NCBI GenBank assembly: GCA_030614915.1
Contig: JAUXAG010000002.1
Coordinates: forward strand, 1 to 64,000
Source of the DNA: Actinomycetes bacterium
GTDB lineage: Bacteria; Planctomycetota; Phycisphaerae; JAACET01
Direction of reading: 5' to 3'
DNA length: 64,000 bases
Position numbers and translations under genes: made by a program. Below, in pieces: positions 26,280 to 34,792 of the stretch. Numbering within the stretch: the first letter of the stretch is position 1; every line of letters begins with the position of its first letter. The notes under the pieces were generated by a model that worked only from the letters and a program-made list of their open reading frames with translations, was not told the DNA's origin and did not search any database.

Positions 26280-27227
26280 CTAATCCTGATTATCATTAAG
26301 ATAATCCGATATCGATTCAGACAACAATCTGACAAGAGCATCAGGAATACCTCGCTCCCAAGGAGTTGGATTTATGTCCAGAATATATGCATTGCTTCGA
26401 CTCGGTGTTACAACATCTACTACGCCAAAGTCCAAGCCAACTGATTTGGCCAAGGAAACAACCGTGGAGATGGTGCGTCTCTCCTGGGGCGTAGCGCAAA
26501 AATAGTAATAACCGAGGTCCGAAATGTTCCTAACGTCTAGCAGTTTTTGGTCATGTGCAAGACAACTGATATCTCTACCATATTGCCACATTGAGGACGC
26601 ACGCTTTATGGTGTGGTGTGTGCTGAAGTACTCAACCTGAATTACCTCTCGGCGAACGATAATAAAACGCCGTAAGCGTCTGAGTCCATAAGGCCGGTCT
26701 ACTTTCTCTTCCACAAAGCGCTGAACGACAAAAGAGGTGTTTGTCTGCAGTTCTGGGGGGATATCCTTATGCTTGTATAGTTCGTACATTCTTCGCGGTG
26801 AGTCACCAGCGTTGTAGTTACTTTTGACAAAAACACAGCCCGTGTTATAGCCTGAGGTAAATTTGGGTGTCAACATCCCCCGGCTGTCCAGTGCTCTTTG
26901 CAGCCATGTCTTACTAATGTCGTTTAAGTCTGCGTTCATAACAGGTATAGAAGTTCTCAATCTTTCTATAAGTCTGACCAACTCTGGCGGCCTCACCGTC
27001 AGATCAACGTGTACAATGGCGGCGTCGCAACTTTGAACCTTATCAATGCAGTTATCCATACTACAAGCGTCGTAGGCTACACACTGAATGGTATGACCGA
27101 AGTATTCTGAAGACAATATTTTGCCAAGTAGATACCGTGGATACGAATTCCATTTGCAGTCACATATCTCCGTCCGTTTGCGGAAGTCACTAGTGAAACG
27201 CGCATCTGTTAGCACAGCCAGAATCAT
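26280..27227 (-). CDS. ATP-grasp family ligase-like protein
   Basis: A 315-residue protein with an ATP-grasp layout: a nucleotide-binding strand with V-F-V-K followed by N-Y-N-A-G near 130-140, a V-V-Q-R-F-V-E-E segment near 165, and the metal-binding end F-G-V-V-D-V-V followed by I-L-D-I-N-P-T-P near 280-290. ATP-grasp enzymes join a carboxylate to an amine or thiol using ATP. Substrates cannot be read from sequence. Its start overlaps the methyltransferase stop by four bases (ATGA). Confidence 0.75.
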   Translation of the reverse strand: MILAVLTDARFTSDFRKRTEICDCKWNSYPRYLLGKILSSEYFGHTIQCVAYDACSMDNCIDKVQSCDAAIVHVDLTVRPPELVRLIERLRTSIPVMNADLNDISKTWLQRALDSRGMLTPKFTSGYNTGCVFVKSNYNAGDSPRRMYELYKHKDIPPELQTNTSFVVQRFVEEKVDRPYGLRRLRRFIIVRREVIQVEYFSTHHTIKRASSMWQYGRDISCLAHDQKLLDVRNISDLGYYYFCATPQERRTISTVVSLAKSVGLDFGVVDVVTPSRSNAYILDINPTPWERGIPDALVRLLSESISDYLNDNQD

Positions 27228-28027
27228 TTTTGTCCCCTTTCTATCACTATGATGTTTCGCTTATCCCTGACCTGCCCATCATGTGAATAGCGTCTCAGAA
27301 TGGTTCGAATACGTTGCCCTAATTCGACGGTCAGTGGTATAGACCGTGGGAGCAGCCACAGAACAAAATCTGTCTGTTCTTCGTCAAGATCTTGTGCTTC
27401 GAGAATATCAGAGACATTAACGGGATATTCCACAGTGTCAACATCATAGTGCTCCCGAAGATTGTCAAGTGTGAGTAGGAGTTGCTCCGACCCGTAGCAG
27501 TGCGGGCCCCAGTTGTCTAATTCTGACAGAACCGATATCCATGGTGTTGAGCTCGGTGCGTGTACTATGACAAGGAGCCCTTGTTTCCTGCAACATAAAC
27601 ACAGATTGAGTAGTAGCTCCTGATTTGTCGCATGCCGGTAAAGTACATTGCTTACAAGTACTAGGTCGAAAGAATTGTGAAAGACATGCATAAACCTAGT
27701 GTTACACATATCCCCCACCATAAAACGCATGTCATGTATCCCAGCAGTAATGAAAGACCTAGCTGCTTGAGGAAAACAATTTGGGTCAATGTCGACAGCA
27801 GTTACCTGTACGCTTCTGCTGAGACTGTGGGCCAGTCCGGCGCTGGAACCATTACCAACACCAATATCTAAAAGTCGGATATCATCGCCGAGCCTGTCAT
27901 GTATCCGGGCGCAAATATTGCCATGGATTAGTGAATTGCGTACCGCACATCTCCGTTCGTAGGCAGTAAAAGCTTCTCGGTAGCGTTCTGCCCGAGTTCG
28001 TTGTAAGTAGTGTTTAGAAATGTGCAT
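27224..28027 (-). CDS. Class I SAM-dependent methyltransferase
   Basis: A 267-residue methyltransferase. Motif I is L-L-D-I-G-V-G-N-G near 53-61, motif II ends in V-D-I-D-P near 80, and motif IV is L-V-L-V-S-N-V-L near 122. The N-terminus before the fold is short and charged, and the C-terminal third probably carries substrate specificity. It is the first gene of the operon with ATP-grasp and glycosyltransferase genes, and a small-molecule acceptor is more likely than DNA. Confidence 0.8.
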   Translation of the reverse strand: MHISKHYLQRTRAERYREAFTAYERRCAVRNSLIHGNICARIHDRLGDDIRLLDIGVGNGSSAGLAHSLSRSVQVTAVDIDPNCFPQAARSFITAGIHDMRFMVGDMCNTRFMHVFHNSFDLVLVSNVLYRHATNQELLLNLCLCCRKQGLLVIVHAPSSTPWISVLSELDNWGPHCYGSEQLLLTLDNLREHYDVDTVEYPVNVSDILEAQDLDEEQTDFVLWLLPRSIPLTVELGQRIRTILRRYSHDGQVRDKRNIIVIERGQK

Positions 28028-28482
28028 GCTGAGTTCTCTTCTACAGTTATCTACGTTTACTCAGACAATCTGAAACTTCTCGATTACTGCCTATGCTATT
28101 ACGAGATATATTCTGAACTTGAAAAAGAGGCGAGTCAGTTTCATAGATGCAAACGGTTTCTATTTGCTGCCACAGTACGCCAGTGTGCTGTTTCGAAAAC
28201 GGAACCAGCCTTAGAAACAGCTGTGCACTTCAGGTGTACACTATACTGTTTTTCTCAGTGTGTTTCCAGGGGTCGGTCAATACAGAAATGTGATAAAGCA
28301 ACATGATGATGTCTGATTTGCCGTTTAGAAAGCTTTGTGCTGTATGACATGAATCCAGCTGGTTTTCTAGAGCCGCCTCTATCTTCTGCATCACACTGTA
28401 TGAACATTAAGTAAAGACCTCCGCAGATAGACATATGTAGGCCACACCTCGATAATCAAATGCAGCTCAGTGTCACGCCGCC

Positions 28483-28577
28483 AATATTGCAACCTGCGCG
28501 CTGTCGCTGGCGCTGTCAGGCGAATATCTCTGAAATGTAAGTGATTGTAAATACAAGTGATTAGCAAAGTATAGTGC
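28483..28577 (+). promoter_or_regulatory. Right arm of the element with integrase-type repeats
   Basis: It contains a GCGC-rich palindrome (28493-28515), AAGTGATT in two direct copies (28539 and 28554) separated by GTAAATAC, and TTAGCAAAGTATAG immediately before the tRNA fragment. The same arm precedes the cores at 23.2 and 24.9 kb. Repeated short motifs next to the crossover are expected for integrase and accessory-factor binding. Confidence 0.6.
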
Positions 28578-28626
28578 CAGCTTCCCAAGCTGGACGTCGG
28601 CGGTTCGAATCCGCTCGCCCGCTTTG
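28578..28626 (+). other. attR: tRNA-Gly(CCC) 3' half; right attachment site
   Basis: Exact 49-base repeat of 3762-3810, running from the anticodon stem through the T-arm and acceptor strand. Here the anticodon stem is complete (CCAGC/GCTGG from 28577). The upstream sequence is the element arm, not a D-arm, so no functional tRNA is encoded. Confidence 0.88.
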
Positions 28627-29103
28627 TCGTAAGTCGTTGTAGCACCTGAATCTTCGGATCCGGGTGTTTCTTCGTTTTGGGGAGAAATGGCCGAGTTATG
28701 CAACGAGTTATGCAACTTTTCAGATTCTTCAGTTGCAGCAGCAACGTAGTCTGCTTCGCTTATCTTCAAGTGTAAACGGCGGAGTAAAAGTGTCCCGCCT
28801 GACCGGGCAACGCACTCAGCGGTAAAACCCCAAATCCTCAATCTGTTTCGCAATGTAAACCTGCCGTGCTGTTTTGCAGGCACTTTTTTTTCGGTGCTTG
28901 TTCCATCCACTGTTGGTAGGGCCGCGGTAACTCATTGAAAATAAAGCTATCACCTGCACAATTCACGAGGCAAAAACTCACAAATCACGAACATAACTTG
29001 TTCGGAATCAAACAGTTACACCGGGGTCAACCAACAGTTAACGACAGAAGCACCCGAAAAACAAGATTCTTGATAGTTCAAGGCGTTTTGTTGTAATATC
29101 GTA

Positions 29104-30204
29104 GTGGCCGAAAGGGAAAGTTCGTGGTTTTTGGGCGTCTATTTGGGAAATTCCGGCTTAGAGAACCTTAATAAGAAGATAGCCTTGAGTAGAAAAGATG
29201 TTGTCATCGACGCGTTGGAATTCCGTTCTCCTGCATACGTTCCCTGGGCCTGGGAGATGACTAGCGAGTGCGAGGCCCGTCTGAAGAAGTACCTTGGCAC
29301 CGACGATCTGACGGATTTTGTCGGTTCACATTTTGCAGATTGCAGCGACCGCCTGAGCTCTTTCGAACAGATAGATGAAAATCACTTTCGTGATGTGTAC
29401 GGCGTAATCTGGGACCGCACCATAGACAAGGATATCGGCACGCCTAGCGATTGGCCGATAAAGAGTTACGTTGACCTGGACCGCTACGACTGGCCTGACC
29501 CGGATAACACGGAGCTGTACGCTGACATCCCTGGACAGCTTAGTGCCGGCCGGGATTTGTTCAGCCGCTACTTGATAGGTTTTTCCTTGTATGAGCGGGC
29601 TTGGTCCATGCGGGGCATGACTGAGCTGTTGATGGACATGGTTCAACGGCCTGAGTTTGTCGAAGAACTGCTGGACGCGATCGTTGAGCACAACCTGGGA
29701 CGTATCCACATGGCAATGGAGTTTGACTTCGACTGTATTTACTTTGGAGATGACTACGGGATGCAGACTGGCCTGATCATGGGAATCAAGCACTGGCGGC
29801 AATTCATCAAGCCCCGCTTGGCCCGGATGTTTGCCCCCATTCGTGAAGCTGGCAAGTACATCTCCATGCATTCCTGCGGCGCCGTCTCGGAACTTTTCGA
29901 CGACCTAATTGAGATCGGTTTGAATATGTTCAATCCATTTCAGCCGGAAGTTATGGATGTCTTCGCCCTGAAAAAAGAATACCATGGTCGGCTGGCTTTT
30001 CACGGAGGCATGGGAGTCCAGAAGGTACTGCCTTTGGGCACACCTGACGATGTACGCGATATGACCAAGCGTCTGATCGAAGCTGGCCGTGATGGCGGCT
30101 ACGTTTTTTCGCCTTCCCACGCTGTGCCGCCGGATGTCCCCCCGGAAAACCTCCTAGCCATGATGGAGATCCTTCGCGATCAACCTAGGGCACCCGGGCT
30201 ATGA
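29104..30204 (+). CDS. URO-D family (methyltransferase-like) protein
   Basis: A protein of up to 366 residues related to uroporphyrinogen decarboxylase and corrinoid-protein methyltransferases. Family signs are the opening V-P-W near residue 47, a central G-D-D-Y-G-M-Q near 218, H-S-C-G near 258, and H-G-G-M-G near 300. The URO-D catalytic N-terminal Arg motif is absent, so methyl transfer to or from a corrinoid or a related small-molecule reaction is more likely than haem synthesis. The frame opens at GTG, but the first 26 residues do not fit the family; a TTG at 29184 is a likely alternative start. Confidence 0.75.
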   Translation: MAERESSWFLGVYLGNSGLENLNKKIALSRKDVVIDALEFRSPAYVPWAWEMTSECEARLKKYLGTDDLTDFVGSHFADCSDRLSSFEQIDENHFRDVYGVIWDRTIDKDIGTPSDWPIKSYVDLDRYDWPDPDNTELYADIPGQLSAGRDLFSRYLIGFSLYERAWSMRGMTELLMDMVQRPEFVEELLDAIVEHNLGRIHMAMEFDFDCIYFGDDYGMQTGLIMGIKHWRQFIKPRLARMFAPIREAGKYISMHSCGAVSELFDDLIEIGLNMFNPFQPEVMDVFALKKEYHGRLAFHGGMGVQKVLPLGTPDDVRDMTKRLIEAGRDGGYVFSPSHAVPPDVPPENLLAMMEILRDQPRAPGL

Positions 30205-30246
30205 GTGCATGCATGTCGATGGTAATGAGATATCTATTCGACCTGA

Positions 30247-30489
30247 GATCAACTGACAGGCCTGAACGATTACAATGTATCAGGGTCGAATCTAGATCCA
30301 TCCAGAATGCACGGGAACAATATGATGGAAGTCGGCTTCGTTGATGGCCACGCTGAGACGGTCGATCGACTAGCACCAGAATACTTTGACGATAAGTTCT
30401 TACATTGGACTCCTGAGATATATTGGTCAGTCATTGGTGGTTGGTATAAAGAAGTTTTTCCCAGAAAGGAGATATTTAGCCATGTCTAA
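30247..30489 (+). pseudogene. C-terminal remnant of a pseudopilin-like protein
   Basis: The frame, open only from a stop at 30244, ends in R-M-H-G-N-N-M-M-E-V-G-F-V-D-G-H followed by about 40 residues. The H-G-x-x-M-x-x-G-F-x-D-G-H motif is the typical C-terminus of the prepilin-like proteins with an N-terminal methylation site that are abundant in Planctomycetota. The N-terminal methylation motif and most of the body are missing, so this is a truncated gene. Its end overlaps the start of the next gene by eight bases. Confidence 0.65.
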
Positions 30490-32155
30490 GAAAATCCACC
30501 CGTGGAATATGAAACTCCTTTTGCTCGTAGTGGCATTTTTTCAAGTCTTATTTTTACCTGTTGCCGGACAGGACCTTGGAGCGAATGACCTCGTCCTTGT
30601 CAGTGACGGCCAGGCACGTATGACAATCGCATACGCCGAGGGCCCAACTGATAAGGAGCTTGCCGCAGCAAAAAGACTTCAGCACTTCCTTGCCAGAATA
30701 ACAGGCGTTTCTTTACCCATTGCCCCGCTGTCGCAAGCCCCGGCGGATCGCGGGCGCGTGCTTCTCGGTCCGCGGGCAGCTCAAACCGTGGGTATCGACA
30801 TTGCCCAAACCTACCCAGGGGGTGAACGAGTCATCGTGAAAAAAGTCGGCAATGATCTTGTGATTGCAGGCAATGACGCTCAGATATATCAGGGCACAAG
30901 ATACGCTGTAGATAGGTTTCTAGAAAAGCTGGGATGCGAATGTTTTGGGCCGAATCCTAATTGGCATGTGATACCAAAGATGGACAAAGTAGTCTTCGAT
31001 GATATTAACATCGACATCTCGCCTGCCTTCGAGTGTCGCTCAACTTTCTTTTTTAAGGCCCCCCACTCCGGCAGCCATCCCGACTTTGATGGACCTTCCT
31101 GGGGCTTGGGCGGTACACCGTATCATATTACGCACAATTACTACCAGATGTACCCAGCGGCTCGGTTCTTTGATGACCACCCCGAATGGTACTCCCTGGT
31201 AGACGGTCAGCGGAAGTCTTCGCAGATATGCTTTTCCAATTCGGAGGTTCAGGCCAGAGCAATCAAACTTGCTCGTGCCCATTTTGACAACGACCCGTCT
31301 CAGGTAATGTTCAGCCTGACGGCGAATGACGGGCACGGGTTCTGCGAGTGTGAGCCCTGCAGCCAAATGGGGGCCAATCCCAGCGAACAAAGCCTGTCCT
31401 TTGCCAATATCGTGGCGAGGGGGTTGCGTACGACCCATCCGGACAAGAACGTAGCCTTTTTGGCTTACTACGGGACGCATACGGCGCCGGTGGACGTACA
31501 GGCCGAGCCGGGTGTGGAGGTGTGGGTGGTTAACCATATTTGTACGGCCCATTCGCTGGACAATGCATCCTGTGCAAAAAAGACGGACTGGAAGCAGCTG
31601 TTTCAGGGCTGGAAGGCCTCTGGCGCAGACGTCAGCGGTATCTACGAATACTATCTGCCCAGCTATGGCGGATGGAAAAATGTCCCCTTGGTGCTGGGCG
31701 ATGCGTCATTGCGGGATCTGCGGTATTACCGAGATAATGGCATCAGGTATCTGTATTATCAGAGCGATCATTTAGAGGTAATGGAGGACGGGCCGATCCG
31801 CTGGCCTCTATATTACGTCGTTGCAAAGGGGATGTGGAATCCGGACCTTACGGCTGAGCAGATTTTACGGCCGGCCTGCGAGCGGCTTTTTGGAAATGCG
31901 TCCGAACCGATGCTTTCCTTCTACCTCGAATGCGCCAGGGCCGTGGAGGCAGCTCCGTTTCACGGGGTCTGGTGGGGTATGCCCAAGGCTAAGCTCGTAT
32001 ATACACCACAGGTCGTAAAAACGATCAGAAGGCTGCTTGGTAAAGCCAAGCAAATGGCTACGGCCGAATCCCCCGAGGTGATCCGTCGTGTCAACGAGGT
32101 AATCGAGTGCTGGGGTAGGACGGAGCAAATCCTTGACCCGGATGGCAAGCCTTAG
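30482..32155 (+). CDS. DUF4838 family exported protein
   Basis: A 557-residue protein with a clear signal peptide (basic start, hydrophobic residues 10-24, A-G-Q cleavage region near 30). An alpha-glucuronidase-type N-terminal domain (about 35-165) is followed by a DUF4838 domain with the C-E-C-E-P-C segment near 297 and a W-V-V-N-H-I-C strand near 345. The family is tied to polysaccharide breakdown in Planctomycetota. The start has AGGAG ten bases upstream. The chain ends at D-P-D-G-K-P, just before a degraded PKD-containing segment, so it may once have been longer. Confidence 0.75.
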   Translation: MSKKIHPWNMKLLLLVVAFFQVLFLPVAGQDLGANDLVLVSDGQARMTIAYAEGPTDKELAAAKRLQHFLARITGVSLPIAPLSQAPADRGRVLLGPRAAQTVGIDIAQTYPGGERVIVKKVGNDLVIAGNDAQIYQGTRYAVDRFLEKLGCECFGPNPNWHVIPKMDKVVFDDINIDISPAFECRSTFFFKAPHSGSHPDFDGPSWGLGGTPYHITHNYYQMYPAARFFDDHPEWYSLVDGQRKSSQICFSNSEVQARAIKLARAHFDNDPSQVMFSLTANDGHGFCECEPCSQMGANPSEQSLSFANIVARGLRTTHPDKNVAFLAYYGTHTAPVDVQAEPGVEVWVVNHICTAHSLDNASCAKKTDWKQLFQGWKASGADVSGIYEYYLPSYGGWKNVPLVLGDASLRDLRYYRDNGIRYLYYQSDHLEVMEDGPIRWPLYYVVAKGMWNPDLTAEQILRPACERLFGNASEPMLSFYLECARAVEAAPFHGVWWGMPKAKLVYTPQVVKTIRRLLGKAKQMATAESPEVIRRVNEVIECWGRTEQILDPDGKP

Positions 32156-32164
32156 GCGCCTTGA

Positions 32165-32524
32165 GCTGACCCGGGCGGACCGTATGTCATCGACGTAGGG
32201 GAAACGCTTACGTTGGACGCCACGTGGTCGATGGACCTGAACGATGACAATGACATCGCCTCCTATCTGTGGGACCTAGACGACGATGGTGTGTACGAAA
32301 CAGACGCAGGCGGGCTGGCGTTGCTGAGGCATAGGCGGGTGGGCTGAGGCGGGTCTCACGCCGGATCGGGGGGCTGGAATTGGGGGAATACAGCTGAGAT
32401 GATTCTTCGAGAAGTCTACGTTCGGGATGATGGGGTTCTCCTAGAGCCAATGAACCCAAAATACGAGCGCGAGACATTCGCCATTAGAGTATCTTCGGTG
32501 CAAGGCACGCTAAAGTCCTTTTGA
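32165..32524 (+). pseudogene. Remnant of a PKD-domain surface protein
   Basis: One frame, interrupted by a TGA at 32345, encodes first a PKD-like strand set (G-G-P-Y-V-I-D-V-G-E-T-L-T-L-D-A, then Y-L-W-D-L-D-D-D-G, the classic W-D-x-D-x-D-G motif) and then a different C-terminal segment starting G-G-W-N-W-G-N-T-A. There is no start codon with a binding site. It is a degraded fragment of an exported, probably multi-domain protein. Confidence 0.65.
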
Positions 32525-32535
32525 AATCTCGGCGT

Positions 32536-33300
32536 CTAATCGCCCTGCAGAATTCCGCCCAGCAGACCCCCGCCGATTCCGGCGATGCCTTTCTGTTCGC
32601 CCTTTTGCTGATAGCCAGCCGCTGCGGTAATGCGGTCGGCCAAGCGGGAGAAGGGCAGGCTCTGCAGATACAGTAGTCCGGGGCCGCTCATCCTGGCCAA
32701 AAACAACCCTTCCCCGCCGAACAGGGCATTTCTAAAACCGCCCACGAATTGAATATCATAGCTGACCGTCGGAGCAAAGGCCACCAGACAGCCCGTATCC
32801 ACACGCAGCGTCTCGCCCGCCTGCAAATCCCGGCGAATAATCGTCCCCCCAGCATGGACAAAGGCCCTGCCCGCACCTTCTAAGCGCTGGAGTATGAAAC
32901 CTTCGCCGCCGAACAGCCCGGCCCCCATCCTTTTGGTAAAGGCCACCTCGATCTCGATGCCCTTAGCTGCACAGAGGAAGGCATCTTTCTGACACATAAA
33001 GCTCCCGCCCAGTTCGGTCAGCTCCAGGGGGATTATCTTCCCCGGATAAGGTGCCCCGAAAGCCACATGCTGTTTATCCCTAGCCGTATTCAGAAAGGTG
33101 GTAATAAAGAAGCTCTCTCCAGTGATCATCCGTTTGAATCCTTTGAATATTCCTCCGCCGGTGGAGGTTTGCATCTCTATTCCTTCTTCCATGTACATCA
33201 TGGCCCCGGCCTCAGCCCTGACCGCTTCGCCCGCATCCAGTTCCACCTCCACCAGCTGCATGTCGTCGCCGTAAATCTTGTGATTAATTTCATCCGCCAT
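32536..33300 (-). CDS. TIGR00266/AIM24 family protein
   Basis: A 254-residue beta-rich protein of the TIGR00266 (AIM24-like) family, with glycine-rich repeats such as G-L-F-G-G-E-G-F and A-L-F-G-G-E-G-L-F and the E-A-G-A-M-M-Y-M motif near residue 30. Biochemical function is not established. The ATG chosen has AAGGAG nine bases upstream and overlaps the end of uvrC by 11 bases, so the two are co-translated. The C-terminus is a glycine-rich tail. Confidence 0.85.
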   Translation of the reverse strand: MADEINHKIYGDDMQLVEVELDAGEAVRAEAGAMMYMEEGIEMQTSTGGGIFKGFKRMITGESFFITTFLNTARDKQHVAFGAPYPGKIIPLELTELGGSFMCQKDAFLCAAKGIEIEVAFTKRMGAGLFGGEGFILQRLEGAGRAFVHAGGTIIRRDLQAGETLRVDTGCLVAFAPTVSYDIQFVGGFRNALFGGEGLFLARMSGPGLLYLQSLPFSRLADRITAAAGYQQKGEQKGIAGIGGGLLGGILQGD

Positions 33301-34651
33301 TTTTTTTGCTCCTTGATATTGTCTTTCCAAAGGTCTTTTTCCGCCTCAGCACATGGTGATACTGCTGAGCGAAGCGATGGGCCTCATCGCGGATTCGCTG
33401 GCAAAGCTGCAAGGCGGGCGAGTTGCGCCGCAGTCGCAGTGGCTCGGATTTGCTTTGCACGTAAATCTGCTCTTCGCGTTTGGCCAGCGAGATCACCATC
33501 GGCGCTTTCTTAGCCATCCTATCCAGCACCTCCAAGGCCGCGTGTAGCTGGCCGAGCCCCCCATCGATCAGAATTACATCCGGATACAGTTCGTGCTCTT
33601 GGCCGGCCAAACGGTACCGCCGGCTGAGCACCTCGGCAATGCTGGCATAATCATCCGCCCCTTCAACCGTCTTGATCTTGAACCGCCGGTATCCCGCCTT
33701 GAACGGCTTGCCGTCGATGAAGCGCACCAATGAGCCGCAGTTCTCCTGCCCGGAGATATTGGCCACGTCGATGCCTTCTATCACCCTGGGCGGCGAGGCC
33801 AATTTCAAAAGCTTGCCCAACTCCTCCAGCCCAGCCCTCGGGTCCTGGTAAAAACTCTCCGGCTGCAATTCATCCGAAATCTTTCCTCGCTTGGCCAGCG
33901 ACTCCAACGCCCGAACCTGGTCCCGCAGCAGCCCAGCCTGCTCGTAATCCCTTCGCTTTGCTGCCGCTTCCATGTCCTTGCTCAATTGCCGCAGCACCAG
34001 GGCCCGCTTGCTGGTCAGGAACTGCTTGAGCCGTTTGATTTGCAGCCGATAATCTTTCCTGCTCACCTTGGCCGCGCACGGTGCGGTACACTGCTTGATC
34101 GAGTACAGCAGGCAAGGCCGAAAGAACCGCCGTTTTTCGTCGTCTTCGCGAATATCCAGCTTGCAGGTGCGGAACCTGAACACCTTCTGCAGAAGCGTCA
34201 ATGCCACCCGCAATTCAGCCCCGGCCGTGAAAGGCCCATACAGGCTCACCCCCTTTGAGGCCGGCTTGCGAGTAATGCTCACCCGCGGGAAATCTTCACC
34301 CGTGTTAATTTCAATATAGGGAAAGGTCTTGCCATCGGTCATCCGCATGTTGTAGCGCGGCTGGGTATCCTTGATCAGGCGGCTTTCGACCAGCAGGGCC
34401 TCCACCTCCGAATCCGTCTGCAGAAAGTCGATATCCGCCACTTGCTTCACCATGTTCACGATGGCTGGACCTCGCGAGCCGGCCAAATCCGCGCCCGGCT
34501 GAAAGTAGCTCGAAACCCGCCCCCGCAGGTCGTTGGCCTTGCCGATGTAAATCACCACTCCCTTAGCGTCTTTCATCAGATACACGCCAGGCCCTTTGGG
34601 CAGCTTGGCTATCTGCTGACGGATCTTGTCTGTCTGCTGTTTCTTGCTCAC
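33290..34651 (-). CDS. uvrC: UvrC-type excinuclease subunit without C-terminal HhH
   Basis: A 453-residue UvrC. Residues 15-95 are the GIY-YIG nuclease (G-V-Y and V-I-Y-I-G-K-A-N). A UVR motif for UvrB binding lies near 205-240. The RNase H-like 5' nuclease domain contains V-I-E-G-I-D-V-A-N near 290 and V-I-L-I-D-G-G near 360. The usual C-terminal double HhH of about 600-residue UvrC proteins is missing; the chain ends in a short basic tail. It makes both incisions in nucleotide excision repair with UvrAB, and uvrA is in this window. Overlap with the next gene shows that the end is natural, not an assembly break. Confidence 0.9.
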   Translation of the reverse strand: MSKKQQTDKIRQQIAKLPKGPGVYLMKDAKGVVIYIGKANDLRGRVSSYFQPGADLAGSRGPAIVNMVKQVADIDFLQTDSEVEALLVESRLIKDTQPRYNMRMTDGKTFPYIEINTGEDFPRVSITRKPASKGVSLYGPFTAGAELRVALTLLQKVFRFRTCKLDIREDDEKRRFFRPCLLYSIKQCTAPCAAKVSRKDYRLQIKRLKQFLTSKRALVLRQLSKDMEAAAKRRDYEQAGLLRDQVRALESLAKRGKISDELQPESFYQDPRAGLEELGKLLKLASPPRVIEGIDVANISGQENCGSLVRFIDGKPFKAGYRRFKIKTVEGADDYASIAEVLSRRYRLAGQEHELYPDVILIDGGLGQLHAALEVLDRMAKKAPMVISLAKREEQIYVQSKSEPLRLRRNSPALQLCQRIRDEAHRFAQQYHHVLRRKKTFGKTISRSKKNGG

Positions 34652-34739
34652 CAGATAGATTATAGAAGGCTTTTAGGCCTTGAGCAATCCGCTCTGGCCG
34701 AGCAAAATCAGCCACATCCCCAGAAATCCGGTTACAGAA

Positions 34740-34762
34740 CCGGAAAATTTTGAACTTTCCGG
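34740..34762. promoter_or_regulatory. Inverted repeat between divergent uvrC and ECF sigma genes
   Basis: CCGGAAA and TTTCCGG are separated by nine bases in the 140-base divergent gap, 30 bases before the sigma-factor start. It could be an operator or part of a promoter recognised by the sigma factor itself. Confidence 0.35.
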
Positions 34763-34792
34763 ACTGTGGCGCAACCCTTTTAATGAGCCCAG

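Larger units (their letters stand above)
3762..28626. mobile_element. 24.9-kb integrative element in tRNA-Gly(CCC)
   Basis: It is flanked by 49-bp direct repeats of a tRNA 3' half and encodes a tyrosine recombinase, an XRE-like regulator, a P4-type primase-helicase and an AlpA-like protein near its left end. Cargo follows: a restriction-modification enzyme, a four-gene glycosylase-methyltransferase operon, a nuclease-like/HhH-like pair and a small-molecule or glycan operon. No capsid, tail, terminase or conjugation gene is visible, so it resembles a satellite-like or simple integrative element. Base composition is clearly lower in GC than the core genes right of 29 kb. Confidence 0.82.
28028..29103. 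other. Right-end region of the element and junction with core genome
   Basis: No intact gene is visible over about 1.1 kb. It contains the element's right arm and tRNA remnant (listed separately). A possible weak terminator lies at 28859-28890, where CCTGC/GCAGG is followed by a run of eight T. Sequence right of 28626 is interpreted as the original tRNA-downstream chromosome. Confidence 0.6.

Noticed and set aside
28473-28910. Two minus-strand frames of 117 and 145 residues across the right attachment site
   Set aside because: Both read through tRNA and arm sequence, have no binding site and show no protein-like composition.
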